Assembly (NCBI GenBank): GCA_019915135.1
Contig: JAHLMK010000005.1
Location: 1,364,001 to 1,428,000 of the forward strand
Direction of reading: 5' to 3'
Length of the DNA: 64,000 bases
Source: Strobilurus pachycystidiatus
Lineage: Eukaryota > Basidiomycota > Agaricomycetes > Agaricales > Physalacriaceae
Part shown: piece after piece, positions 50,095 to 63,127 of the stretch
Layout: every line of letters begins with the position of its first letter
Numbering within the stretch: position 1 is the stretch's first letter
Program-made: the position numbers and the translations under genes
The notes under the pieces: generated by a model
Told to the model about the DNA's origin: nothing
Database searches by the model: none
What the model saw: the letters and a program-made list of their open reading frames with translations, nothing else

Positions 50095-50993
50095 CGCGGT
50101 CAGATCGTGGTATTGGAGAGAGAGCGGTACTAGAGCGGTGCGCTCCGAGTCCTACCTAGTATTTATTTGATATCCGAAGTCTGTCATATCCGAGCCTCCG
50201 GCTTGCGGAATATACGGGTTTCTTGACTGTACCTCCACCTACCTCCACGCGGGACTCGTCAATTGGTGATTGGACTTGTTCTCAAATTCACATCGGAGCG
50301 AATCCTGAGGACAAAACGTTGCCAGGGCTAAATATAACTCATTTAGGTTTGAGGGGTCAGGCTGCGCGTCGCCGAAGTCTACAGCTACTGAACAGTGAAG
50401 ACAGCAAGGAAGACAAGGGAAGACAGCATTCCTCTGGAGCTGAGGTGGGTTCCAGGGTCAGCGCCGACTTATCATCATCCCAAATCTATGACTTACTGAT
50501 AGGTGTGACCTGGGTGTAATAGGCCTATTTATTGTTCAATAGATTGAGGGTGGTGATTTAGATTGGGCGGCGCCACAGGGACCCGAGAGAGTGAAACGCG
50601 CGCGAGATAGGGTGAGCACATACTCCAGCCGGCTTAAAGTCAAGGAATGTGACACACGGCCAGAGATGGAGCCATATTATTATGAGACCGACAACTGGAG
50701 AAAAGAGGGTCACTGTCCGCCAGTAATAAGTATGTCGTTATGGGGGGGCCGAGGTCTAGCAAGGTCCTGGCAAGGTCTAGCAGAGGGACAGAGACAGGGC
50801 CGACTCTGAGATCTTAAGATTCGCAAGTTCGGTGAAACCCGGAATTAGATGTGATGCGAGTACGAACAAGTTCTAAACAAGTCTTGCATCAAACACTGTA
50901 CATGTATTAGTCATTGCTAATCGCCAGGATCATGATGGATTCGATTAAAAGCAAGGTTGAATGCGGAAACGAGGTTACCGGTGCCCGACGAAG
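50095..50993. other. Shared P450/O-methyltransferase promoter region
   Basis: About 900 bp between divergent starts. No coding exon supported. Direct AGGTCTAGCA repeats occur near 50752-50782. Confidence 0.4.
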
Positions 50994-52686
50994 ATGTCAA
51001 ACGAGCATATTCACCAACTGGTCGCCTTGATCACCGACGCCGCGAAGACTATAGAAACTGAGTTTGCAAAGTCTTCCGCACCTTACATACCCACACTCGA
51101 CGATGTCAAGCCCCACCCGTTCGACAGTGCTGTCAATGAAGCGGTCAGGAAGGCGGTCGCTATCATGGACGGCGCCTGTGCCCAGCTATGCGCGTCCGTT
51201 GCTCCCCCAGCCCATACAATTGTCAATGTAAGAGATCGCTCTCTCCGTCCGATACCAGATAAACTCACATGCGCAGCGCTCGATGGAGGTGACCGATTCT
51301 GGCTGTATCGATGTCGCGGTCAACAACGGAATTCCCGATCTCCTCAAAGACAAGCCAGAGGGTGTTCCAGTGGCAGAGCTCGCCAAAGCAACAGGCTTGG
51401 ATACCGGCAAACTTGAACGCGTCCTGCGGCGTCTGGCCACGACCCATATCTTCCGGGAAGGTACGTACAGCATCAGCAGGAAGGATGCGAGTACTGCTGA
51501 CCGATTTCTATTCAGTGACCGAGGGCGTCTTTGCTAACAATCGTCTGAGCTGCCAACTGGTCTCCGAAAACGCGCTGTCGAGTTTCTCGACCTACTTGTG
51601 CGTGTATACCTTCAAGGAGAGCTGCATCTTGCGTTGACTGTGTCTCCAGCACAGATGAGATTGAGAAAGGAAGCGCTGTACTCAATGCAACGATGACCGA
51701 TCCCGTGTTTGGTCCGAGTTATCAGCCCCATCATACTCCTTGGAATAAGTGGTCGGGATACCCTAAGCCATGGTTCGCGTTCCATCAGGCCAGTTCATCC
51801 ATCTATGCCATTTTAACACACGTCTTACATTGAGTGTAGGAAACACCGGAAGGCGCGAAGAGTGCGGCTCGGTTCGTCAAGGCCATGTCTGCCCTCATAC
51901 CTGGTGTCGGTCATCAGGGTGCTGTCGAAAGTAGATTTGTCCCGGCGAAAATGCGACAAGTACTAACGGTACCACAGACTATCCATGGGGAGATCTCTCG
52001 GAAGACGCGTCCGTGTGCGACATAGGCGGGAATATCGGTCAATTCCTCGTGTCACTGCATAAACGGTACCCGCACTTGAAGCTCAAGCTCCAAGATCTCC
52101 CAATACACGTCAAGCAGGCGCAAGAGGAGTACTGGCCCAAGGAAGCACCAAAAGCTCTGGAACAGCAACTGATAGAATTCAAGTCGATAGATTTTCTCAA
52201 GGAGGCCCCGATTCCCGAATGCGACGTGTACTTTATGAGCATGATCATGTAAGTGGTTTGGCAAATACCTCGAAAGCACTCGCTCAAACATCAATATCTT
52301 AGCCACGATTGGAACGACGAGAATAGCATTGAAATCTTGAAGAAAATCAAGAGCGTCATGAAACCTACCAGTCGCATTCTCATCAGTAAATCGCCTCTCA
52401 CTCTCATCCATCTTCATCTTGAACTGACCCTCCTTGCTCAGGTGAAGAAATACTTCGTCCTGCTACCGCGGACGCGGATTATGAGAGTGCACCTGCGCCG
52501 CTCCTTTCGAACGGCGGCGTTGGTTCTATTCGGCCCTATAACCTAGACCTCACAATGATGATCATCGTCAACGCGAAGGAACGGACCCTGTCTGAGTTCA
52601 AGAAGCTTGGGGATGGCGCCGGTCTCAAGTTTGAGAAGCTGTGGGCTAACGGCGAGTCGGGTGTTGTCGAATTTAGACTTCCGTGA
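50994..52686 (+). CDS. SAM-dependent O-methyltransferase (COMT-like)
   Basis: Class I methyltransferase of the plant-type/fungal O-methyltransferase family, moving a methyl group from S-adenosylmethionine to a hydroxyl. ATG at 50994 (MSNEHIHQLVALI); an in-frame ATG at 50961 is an alternative. The dimerisation winged helix contains GIPDLLKDKPEGVPVAELAK and KLERVLRRLATTHIF. SAM motif I is VCDIGGNIGQFL, followed by LKLKLQDLP. The catalytic base is the His of HDWNDENSIEILKKI, formed after an intron. The end reads KLWANGESGVVEFRLP. About 450 residues with seven or so introns; all expected catalytic elements are present. It is likely to methylate a phenol made or modified by the neighbouring P450 and halogenase. 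Confidence 0.88.
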
Positions 52687-53044
52687 GGAGAGAGCTTGAG
52701 AGAGGCACCAGTGCTAGTGTTGCACTTGTATAGAAATTAGAGCAGTCCAATAGAAATACATCACTGTGACTTTCAACAGGTCTCAGTTCTCTGAACAATC
52801 TGGAGTGAAAGTTACCAGGATCCTGTCGACCTTCGTGGAGACAGTTCAGTGTGAGGTCAACTCCGAAAAAGTTCCTACAGTACTAGTGAGGATGCCTTAC
52901 TCAGTATTTCTTTGAACCCATCGAATAGATGTCTTGACCAAGGTATAAACATACTAAGTAAGTACTTCGCGCAAGAATATTCAAAGTCCATCATATCTTA
53001 TAAATTATAAGCAGCTCAAAAATCATGGTCGTCCACACCACTCC
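52687..53044. other. Convergent 3' flanks
   Basis: Short spacer between the ends of the O-methyltransferase and the F-BAR gene; nothing further seen. Confidence 0.4.
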
Positions 53045-56000
53045 TTACTTTTTCCCAACGACATCATCCTCTGCATCGCTCCCCATCGTGCGCCTCGAGA
53101 AAGCTGCGCTGCGCCCCAACACGCTGGACGGCCTCCGGCTGGGGCTACCCGACAGCCGCTTGACACTGGGGCTGGTAGGAGACGTGCCAGTGCTGTTCCG
53201 GTTCAGGTTGGACACCATGCTCGACACATTCCCGCCGGGAGCCCGAGGGCCTCTGGTGACTCTCGGGCCGCGAACACCGCCCGAAGCAGAGCGCGAGATG
53301 GCGCTCTTGGGAGTGTCGGGTGACGAGCTGCTCGGCGACGCCGACCTCGAGCTCACAGAGCTTGTACGCTTCAATTTAGCATCGGTCTTGAGGTCGGCCG
53401 GGATGGGCGTGATAGTCTCGGCTCGAGGCGTCTGACCGGGAGGAGAGGTTATTACTCCGGATGAGGGCAGTTCTTCTTCCTCTGGCGGCGGGTCAGCAAA
53501 CGTAGGCCTAGGTGGTGATATGTCATCCCCGGACTCCGGAGGAGGCTCTTTGAAGGATGGTCGAGGCGGGAGGTCATCGTCCTCCGGAGGAGGTTCTTTG
53601 AACGATGGGCGAGGAGGTCCCTCCGCTTCTTTAGCAGCCGGTGGTGGTGGCGGTGGTGGCGGCGCTTCGACAGCGGGCTCAGGATCGGCGAGAGCGGGAG
53701 GTGGAGGCAGCGGCGGGCTGACTACTGTCGGCAACGCAGGAGGGGCCGCCGGTAATGGTATAGGCGCCTTCAACTCCGGAGGAGAGAGCATCTTCTGCTG
53801 AGCAGCAAACATCCCGGCCCCTCCGACCGAAATTCGGCTCCTGCTCTGCCTCATGTCAACGAGCGCGGTACGTTTCCGCAATGGAATGTTGCGCTCCGAC
53901 TCGCGTTTCTTGCGGGCGATCGTGGGTGGTAGGATAGCATCATAGTGTTTGATCAAATCAATGAACAGGACTGTAGATAAAGCCTCAGTACCAGGCTTCC
54001 ATGGTCAGGATTTGAGAGGGCACTTACGTGTGGGGTGACGATCCTGAATGGACAGTTCCGACTCGAATCGAGGCCGCAGGATTGCTGCAAAGTCTTTAGC
54101 CTGATGCCGTCAAAGAAGATAGAGAGAACTTACTCCGCCCAACAGACAAAGCTAGCTTTGTGACATAAACCTCGTTGGCCTCTTCGACACTTGTAATATC
54201 TATCAGTCTATCATCTTAATTAGTTCAATGTCGCACTGAAGCCAAGAAGGGCTCACGTTTTCAAATGCTTGATAACAGCATCGAGAACGTAAAGGTGCAC
54301 CCTCGGCAGCTTCTGCAGTCCAGAAGAGATGTCGCGAATGCGCTGTTCGTCGTTGGCCTCTCCGTCAGCCTTAGCAGAGGCCCCAAGGCTCGGGTATAAT
54401 TTTCGGAATTCATCCCAGCCCTCGTAGAGCGCGATGGGAGGATCAAGCTCGAGAAGCCAAAGCTTGATGGTGCTTGCGATAACAGGCGCATCATACTTGA
54501 CCAGCAAGTCAGAAGGAATGGGCTCCTCGGGCGGGATGGCGTTCAAAGCTTCACGAAGGTGATGAGGAGCCTGCAATGGCACCTCATAGATCCAAGCCTT
54601 GCGCTTCTCTGTTACCCGAATATTAAAATCTATCACTGGGATGCATGGACAGGAACTCACCATTGTCATCAGGGAGCCTAGTGTAAGATTCCAGCAGACC
54701 ATTGAGGAGGACATCGACGACCGGCGGTATAGCTTCCTTCTTTTCTTCGGAAGGAGACAAAACACTCCATCCACCCTCCGCCCACTTCCTCAGATCGATG
54801 CCGAACAACACATCCGATTCATCGTGCGAGACTGACTCGTAGACCTGCGCATCTGGACGGAAAGGACCAGTGCGGTATCGTTCGATGAGTGCCGTAAGGT
54901 CAGACTCGGGCTGGTAAGCAGCAATCAAGGTCGATGAGCGCTCGTTGGAAGGCTCCAGCGACTTGGGCATGTTCGAGATCGTTCCTTGGTATTGGAGAAG
55001 AACTGCGATTGATAGTTAGGAATGCGAGAACAGCTCATGAATCTGGGTACCTGTCTTGATAGCGCGCAGGCGCTCCAACTCCCATCGTTGCAGAGTCTTC
55101 AAGGTATCTTCCAGTCGTTCCTCCAAACCCAAACGCTGCCTATCGAGCTTGCGAATGGCAAGTCGATACGTCTTGTCGGCCTCCTCAGCCTCGTGCCGAG
55201 CCTTGACATGGGGTACTTCGCCATTCTGCGACGCGTTCAGAGCCTTACTGACAAGACTGACAAAGTTGTTGGTGCGTTTGAACAGGTTCTCCGGCTGCAA
55301 AGTTTTGATTGGCGATGTAATGCTGTCCGCATTCTTGCCTTCAATATCAAATGCCTGGAAGTGCGGTGAGCTTCAGGCTGGGAATCAGACAATGACTGTG
55401 TGTTACCTTGGCACGGAACTGGTAGAACGCATCATCTGAGTGTTCAAACTGGTTACCGAACTCTCCAATGCGGCGCAATAGACCCTCGCGTTCCGTGAGT
55501 TCCTTCGCGGCATCTTCCGCCCTATCCAAACTCCCGCCGAAACCGTCCACATTGTCATTCAACCATGCCACGAACTCCTCTCCATTGAAACAGTCTTGAT
55601 ATTCACCAAACAGCGGAACCCTGACAGGCCGCAAGTTGAGATCACTCGCGGCCTTGGTAAGAAGCTGCGATACAGCAGACGGTGGTAACGAAAGTCCGGC
55701 CAGAAGGATGGGTGGTGCGGGGAACGGCGGCATGGGGGAAACGCGTCCCTCAAGCTTGGTGGGCGGTGACAACGGCGACATGGGCGGTGGCGATGAGGTG
55801 ACGATGGGGTCCATGACTTCTTTGCCTTTGCCTTTGTCGACCTTAGTTGGCGTCTGCGGTGGCTTCTCTTCGGCGGCGTCATCCTCTGAAGCTATGGAAG
55901 CAGATGTGGTGGAAGCGGATAGAGCGCCGGCGCTCCTCTTCTGGATTTCCCGGAGACGATTAGCGATGCGCTCAGAGACACTAGCGGTGCGCAGCGGTGG

Positions 56001-56853
56001 TGCGCGGTGGGCGTCAGCGGGTCGTATTCTGGGGGATGTGGTGTACGTGTCGGTAATGCCATTGGCATTGGGCGCAAATTTAGCACTGTAGCAGCGGAGA
56101 TGTCAGTGACCCGGGAGTCTCGACACGGAGCGATACGTACTCGTCCTCGGCCTCGTCGGCTTTCCTGACTTTGGAGAGATACTGGTGCTTCAGCTTGGCC
56201 ACTTCTCCCTGAGCTTGCTCGTACGCCTTCATCCATGTGTCAAGGACAGCATACCTGCTCTGGCCGAGTCTGAGCTGGATGGGGATAAATGCGTATGGAC
56301 AGGCGGATGTGGCAGCAAATGGTATATACCTTGTAACTTTGAGCCCACTGGTCAAAAGGGTCCACGACGAGTGTTTCAAGCTCCTTGGCAACGTTCTTGT
56401 GGACCTGTCCTTGGAATGCGGATTCACTCTGCAGGCCGCGGAAGGTCATGAGCAGCGAAGCGCCATCGTCGCCGCCAAAGCCTGAGCCTGTGTGAACTGT
56501 CCTGTAAGCTTCCGCAAGGCAATATAAAGGGAAGGAACGGCATCGCACCATGCGCGGGCGCGACCGCGGTGCTCATGAGCGCAATGGCCAGCTGGCTCTC
56601 CGCGACGATTCGGGCCTGCAAAAACGCATGAGCGCGGGCCAAACGGAGCACCGGTAGTGTATGCATACTCGAATGAACGCGACGATTTCCTCATTTTCCG
56701 CGACTCCCTGTTGGGGCGTGTGAGATGTGTGCCAACGAGCGCATCAGAACGGCGCACCTGCTCGAGTTTGTTGTATAGCACCTCGAGGCCCTTGCGATAT
56801 TCCTGCGACCAGAACGAGTTGGTGAAGCTCAGCGGCAGCGAGAGAACCGCCAT
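53045..56853 (-). CDS. RGD2: F-BAR, DEP and RhoGAP protein (Rgd2-like)
   Basis: Rho-GTPase-activating protein with a membrane-bending F-BAR, as yeast Rgd2. ATG at 56853: MAVLSLPLSFTNSFWSQEYR then LEVLYNKLEQ, spliced to GVAENEEIVAFIR and ARIVAESQLAIAL of the F-BAR. Helices continue through DGASLLMTFRGLQSESAF and DTWMKAYEQAQGEVAKLKH. A Pro/Ser linker leads to a DEP domain (LFGEYQDCFNGEEFVAWLND). After the rest of the F-BAR (LDRQRLGLEERLEDTLKTLQ) comes the RhoGAP domain: LFGIDLRKWAEGG, PPVVDVLLNGLLE, LPRVHLYVLDAVIKHLK and AAILRP. The C-terminal 300 residues are Pro-rich with PPRPSFKEPPPE repeats, likely SH3 ligands, and end EDDVVGKK. About 1,000 residues. The F-BAR is interrupted by the DEP domain, as in Rgd2. 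Confidence 0.88.
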
Positions 56854-57126
56854 ATTGAGCGCGGACTGTGCTGCTCGTCGCCGACGAGAGTGATGGTGAG
56901 AGGCAGAGAAGGGATTCCGGTTGGGCTGTTTCGTCCAGTGGACTCGTGTAGAGCACAGGTTTGGCCAAGGTCTGGCGTAGCGGCCGCGGCAAACGCCGGC
57001 GGGGAATGAAACCGTGTGCCGAGGGCCGAGGCAGCCCAATTGAGCCGATATTTTTTGGTTTCGACTCGCGACGAGCTCAACGCGCCCGGCATCACCCACG
57101 ACAGCGGCCACGACGACGACGAGCCA
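56854..57126. promoter_or_regulatory. Divergent promoter, F-BAR gene and mL44
   Basis: 273 bp between the two chosen ATGs, GC-rich, no TATA box. Confidence 0.45.
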
Positions 57127-58319
57127 ATGGGACATGCGCAGAAACGGCTCGCGCTCAAGGTGAAAAATGCGGCCAAAGTAACCGCCGTCTCCACCGTTCA
57201 CCTTCCAAAATTTCCGCCCCCCGAAGCGCTCAGGCCGCGCAACCTCGAGGTCCCCACCGCCCCGTTCGAGCCCGAGACATGGGCCGACGCCCAGCCCCCG
57301 CCGCCGTCGGCGCTGTCCGCATTCGCGCACAGGATAGGACTCGCCTCTGTCCTCACATCCACCGAGCTAATACAGCAAGCCTGCACCCACTCTTCATTTG
57401 TCGCTCTCCATCAACACCACTTTCCCGGCCAGCCCAAACCCGCCACCAACGCGCAGCTTGCCACTATCGGAAACTCGCTAATGGGTCTCTTCGCCACGGA
57501 GCACATAAACGCAACGTATCCGTATCTCCCGACGCGTGTGCTCAAGGCAGCGGTCACCGCCCATGTCGGCCCAATGTCCTGCGCCAGTGTCGCCCAGGAA
57601 ATGGGTGCTTCACCACTGCTACGGTGGCGGCGGACAGTATGTTGCCTCCAACTCCATTTTCACTGTGCCAAACGGCTCACTCCGACTATAGCCCAACACT
57701 CCGACGAGTCCCGCTCTTCTCCATCCCGACGCCCTTTCGACTATACCAAGAGCAATCACCGCCCTGATATGCCAGAAACGGTCCCTCCCCTCTGCCCGCC
57801 AATTTGTGGAAACCTACTTCCTCAGTCGAGAAATTGATCTCCGAGGCATGATAAAGTTCCGCGATCCCAAGTTTGCACTCTTGGAGATGGTCAACAAGTT
57901 TGACAGGGAAAGACCAAAGTCCAGGTTTGTCCTATCGTGGGTGTACGCTCTTCAGGCAACTAATCCGTTATTCTAGATTACTTCGGGAAACAGGTCGCTT
58001 TTCTAATTCGCCAGTGTTCGTTGTTGGGATATATTCCGGTGAGGATCAATTGGGAGAGGGTTTTGGCAGCTCTCTCAAAATGGCTGAATATCGGGTTCGT
58101 CCACCCCCTTTGTTGACTTTTTCGTCCTTTTAAACACCCTCACAGGCCGCCGAGGACGCTCTTCACCGAGTATACCTGACCCGCACACCGTCACATCTAC
58201 TACAGCTACCAACCTCAACGTTCCCATCTGAACCTGGCGCTCCGGAGGGCCGATACAAAGCGCCAGATTTGGAAATCGCTGAAATACAGTATGCTAGCTC
58301 GGGAAAGAGTAGTGGTTGA
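57127..58319 (+). CDS. MRPL3: Mitochondrial ribosomal protein mL44 (MRPL3)
   Basis: Subunit of the mitochondrial large ribosomal subunit with an inactive RNase III-like domain and a double-stranded-RNA-binding domain. The start at 57127 (MGHAQKRLALKVKNAAKVTA) gives a basic, acid-free N-terminus suited to mitochondrial import; the frame is open further upstream without an ATG. Family blocks are HLPKFPPPEALRPRN, ALSAFAHRIGLASVL, IQQACTHSSFV, LATIGNSLMGLFATEHI and YLPTRVLKAAVTAHVGP. Later exons give FVETYFLSREIDLRGMIKF and the dsRBD pieces FVVGIYSGEDQLGEGFG, SSLKMAEYRAAEDALHRVYL. Stop TGA at 58317. About 330 residues and four introns. The dsRBD and the RNase III-like fold are both complete. Confidence 0.88.
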
Positions 58320-58679
58320 AACGAATATATTCACATTTAATGGATTCTACCCTCCACTTCTAGATTGTGTCGCTTCGGTGCAACAAGCGCTGCCTCCTCA
58401 CTACAGATACGACTTCCTCGTCATTCTCGCATCTTCTATCTTGACGCGTTCGGAAACTCTGTGCAAACAATACGAAACCGGGGACGCTTCTGTTAAGAGA
58501 CTTGACGCAAACCACAGTATGTCAGGCAGTGTGGACCACCGTCATCTCCGTTCCATCACTCGTAGCATACTTATGATGAGCGCTTATCATTCTTCTTTCG
58601 AGCTATCATGTTTCACAGAACTCTCGTCGTCTCAGCGTCGACCATCATGTTATGTTCTGCGCATAAACGTGAGCGAAAC
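58320..58679. other. No supported gene (5' side of esterase remnant)
   Basis: Where the N-terminal third of a carboxylesterase would be expected, no matching exon is recognised. Confidence 0.35.
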
Positions 58680-60170
<1,491 letters not shown>

Positions 60171-60249
60171 AAGAGCTGTTCGATTGCACTCGGAGGTCCA
60201 TGCAAAGCACAGCTTGATTTCATTGAGAATTAAGTCCAGTGAGAGAACT

Positions 60250-61394
60250 CTAATCCCGCTTTCCGAATCCTCCTTCCAGGCGTGATAGAATGAGTCCTTT
60301 GGTGTGATTCAGAGCAAAACCAACAGGTCCCTTTGGCACGCGTTCTCGTCCTCTGAGTGCTGACGATGGTGAGTACCTGGACGAGCCGACATCAGGTGTC
60401 GAAGGCTCGTCATCGTAGCCGATATAGACCGGACTAACGGCGGCCTCTAAGAGACATTCATCGCCAGTCCAGTCGTCCGAGGGGCCAACGTGATAGAACG
60501 GAGACGATGAGATGTCACCAATCAAGAGACGACGAACACCAGCGTCGTTATTGAGCATACGGGAGACAGAAAGCATGTCGTTCGAGATCGTTTGTGGGCC
60601 ACTTCCTGAAAGTGAGATGACGCCCACGAACGATCGTGGTAGGTGAAGATTGATTGGACCGGCGGTAGACACCATACGGATCCAGATGGGGTATCGGTGT
60701 GGGGAATTGGAAGCATGCTATGATGGAATTAGGACATTCAAGAATCGTTCGGCACGAGCTTCTACATACCAGCCGTATGGTAGAGGGACCCATTTTGTTC
60801 TTTACTTGTATCCTGCAGCGGCTCTTTCTCGGCGGATCGATAGTAGGATTGTCACCAAGGACATAGACTTCGCAGTCTATGGGGCCCATCATCGATCCTA
60901 TGTTCAGATTACGCCGATTGCCCTCTGTTTCGCCCGACTGTAGATCGGCGAGGAGATGGAGGGGGACATAGAGAGATGGGTCGATGGAGAAGGACTCTAG
61001 TGTGGGATTGACGCGTCGGTAAGTGGTCACATAGTTTCCCGGCTGTGAGCCTGACGGGGAAGGGGACGGTGGGCCTGACGGGGAAGGCCTTACCGCTGGA
61101 ACTGGAGTGCGCTGGGCTGGCGGTAGTAAGGTTGATGGGGAAGAGTTTTGCGCTGGACGAGGAATGGTTTGCAGCAACGGCGACGGAGGAGCTACCGGCT
61201 GGGAGGGTGAGTATTGTTGATGAGAAGAGCCAGCCCCAGGATTTGTATCTATCTCTTCATACGCAGGAGGCGGTGCTTCCTCGGCCTACAGACTGTATAA
61301 GTAGGTCGTCTACAAGCGCTTTATCTATCCTTGCACTCACCGTCGGCAAAGACGGGCGATTGCCCTTCGTTGACTCTCCTGGCACTAAAATCAT
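60250..61394 (-). CDS. DUF7330-type protein with PPPAY motif
   Basis: Uncharacterised basidiomycete family. Exon 1 (from 61394) reads MILVPGESTKGNRPSLPT; a 61-nt intron leads to AEEAPPPAYEEIDTNPGAGS and a Pro/Ser-rich stretch. The beta-rich domain follows: FSIDPSLYVPLHLLADLQSG, ETEGNRRNLNIGSMMGPIDC, RCRIQVKNKMGPSTIRL and, after an intron, GPINLHLPRSFVGVISLSGS, VRRLLIGDISS and WTGDECLLEAAVSPVYIGYD. The repeated (N/M)GP-I/S-x pattern is typical of the domain. PPPAYEE could bind WW domains of Nedd4-type ligases, as in arrestin-like proteins; that is inference. No membrane segment. About 340 residues. The 3' end faces the degenerate esterase. Confidence 0.8.
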
Positions 61395-62114
61395 GTCTGG
61401 GTTTGAGGGTGAGAGTGAGACGGGAGCGAGAGTTTCAAGTCAGTTGAAATGCCACGGACTAATACATACCGCGTCGTGATCGCCTAAGGCATGGAGGCCA
61501 CGCGACTGCGCAACTTGTTCCCATTCGTTCATGTCTTGACCACAGCCTCCAGTGTGCGCACCAGAGAAGTAGCGCTGATGCCTCGTGTTACACGCTCATT
61601 AACATCTCCGACACTGCGCTATCTAAGTATACCCACATCACCGACGGCGATCACTTGGAGGCAGCCATCATGCATCTCAACTCGGAACTGGCTTGAAAGA
61701 GCTCTTTGAACATACGCTTCAACTTGAGAAGCGGCGGACATTACCGGTACCTTGGAGAGTCTAGTACTGCAACATGCGGGCAATCTCCACTTTTCGCGAA
61801 CGATGGCTTCGCTTTCGACGTGTCTTTGGCAATCATGGACGGTCTCTCACTCTGACTGAATATTGGATCTGAGGCCCATGGACGATCTCGTCATTCGTCA
61901 CGGCAATTATATTCCATCTGCTGAAGATCCCCTGCCCGGGTCAAGTTGCCAGGGACACGCAACACAGAAAGCTCTTTGTGACCTCGATAAAGAACATGGT
62001 TTCCTTTGTCCATTGTCCTCTGGCGTGATCGCAGACAATGGCCCTGGTACGCTAATTTATACTTAAATTGGAGCTAGCGCGCATTGGTTGCGACCAGTCT
62101 GCTTCAATACCATC
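61395..62114. other. Intergenic with short repeat of esterase tail
   Basis: No gene supported. The block at about 61662-61712 (GCCATCATGCATCT, CTCGGAACTGGCTTGAAAGA) closely matches 60138-60187 at the end of the esterase remnant. Confidence 0.45.
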
Positions 62115-63127
62115 ATGGTGAGCACGGTGCCCTCATCTCTGTCTGATTCTTCACAACTTACGCGCGTTCGCAGGCAGGTCGAAATGGAAAGAAGCGGGCT
62201 GCGCCTGCTGATTTTGATGACAAGCCCGAGTCTCCGGATGACCAAGGCATCGACAAACCTGTGCCAAGTTCACATCTGAAGAAGAAGAAGACGAAACTGG
62301 AGCATTCGGTATGCTGCCTCTGGCTCGACGGTCCATTTCTTTTTCTGACGGGTATCCAGACACCACCGGCCCCGGCTCTCAAGAAATCTCCAACGCGTTC
62401 CACCAAACCGCGCACGCGTCCCAGATCATGCGCCAATGCCACCCGCCCCACCATCGCTCTCAAACCTTCCCTGCCTCTCATTATCTCTCCGCCGGAGGAG
62501 CCAAATCACGAACTCGGGACGTTCGACTTTTACAGCGTCGAACACCCTGCCCTCCATGATGCGTACGACCCGGAGACAGACAAATACGATTACGACGTGA
62601 TCTTTGACTTGTTGTATCATTGGCAGCAGACCGGTGTGGCACCCACCGTTCGGTGCTTTTTACCAGACCTGCCGGCCGACGGGGAGAATGGGCGCATGCT
62701 TTGCCGCGCATTCAAGGACGAGAACGCGGGACCGATGCACGATATCGTCATTTCTTCTCTCGCCATCACCGAGGACCATGAGCTCAACGAAGCCGCAGCC
62801 GTCGAAGGCCAATGCTTTGTTGCTGATGTTCAGACGGGCAACATCTCGATCTCCGGTGGCATCTTCCAGATGAACTGTATGCCAACTTGGTCAGATATCA
62901 TCGAGGAGAAGGAGAACAGGCAGACTGGGATTGATTTGGCTGAGGTGTTCGAGGGATATATCGATATGGCGGTCAAGTTCAAGCAGAAGGGAGGGCAAAG
63001 ATTGCGCTGCGCGCTCTTTGGTATCAGGTCGGACGTCGAGATGGAAGGCTGGGAGTCGAAGAAGAAATTCTCTGGCTTTTACGCTAAGCTTGACCAGGCG
63101 CAGATCCCTCTCATCGAGACACCTTGA
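62115..63127 (+). CDS. Unrecognised protein, first exon is ATG only
   Basis: Exon 1 is just the start codon (62115-62117), followed by a 54-nt intron GTGAGC...TTCGCAG; exon 2 begins AGRNGKKRAAPADFDDKPES. A second intron at 62309-62359 (51 nt) has good splice signals but is also open in frame. The N-terminus is basic with a nuclear-type stretch SHLKKKKTKLEHS and KKSPTRSTKPRTRPR. The C-terminal 200 residues form a folded-looking domain: FDFYSVEHPALHDAYDPETD, YDVIFDLLYHWQQTGVAPTV, FKDENAGPMHDIVISSLAIT, NISISGGIFQMNCMPTWSDI and RCALFGIRSDVEMEGWESKK. I do not recognise the family. About 270 residues. Codon use and long open frame support a real gene. Confidence 0.7.

Noticed and set aside
53520..53801. 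Gly/Ser-rich plus-strand frame
   Set aside because: It is the antisense reading of the Pro-rich tail of the F-BAR/RhoGAP gene.
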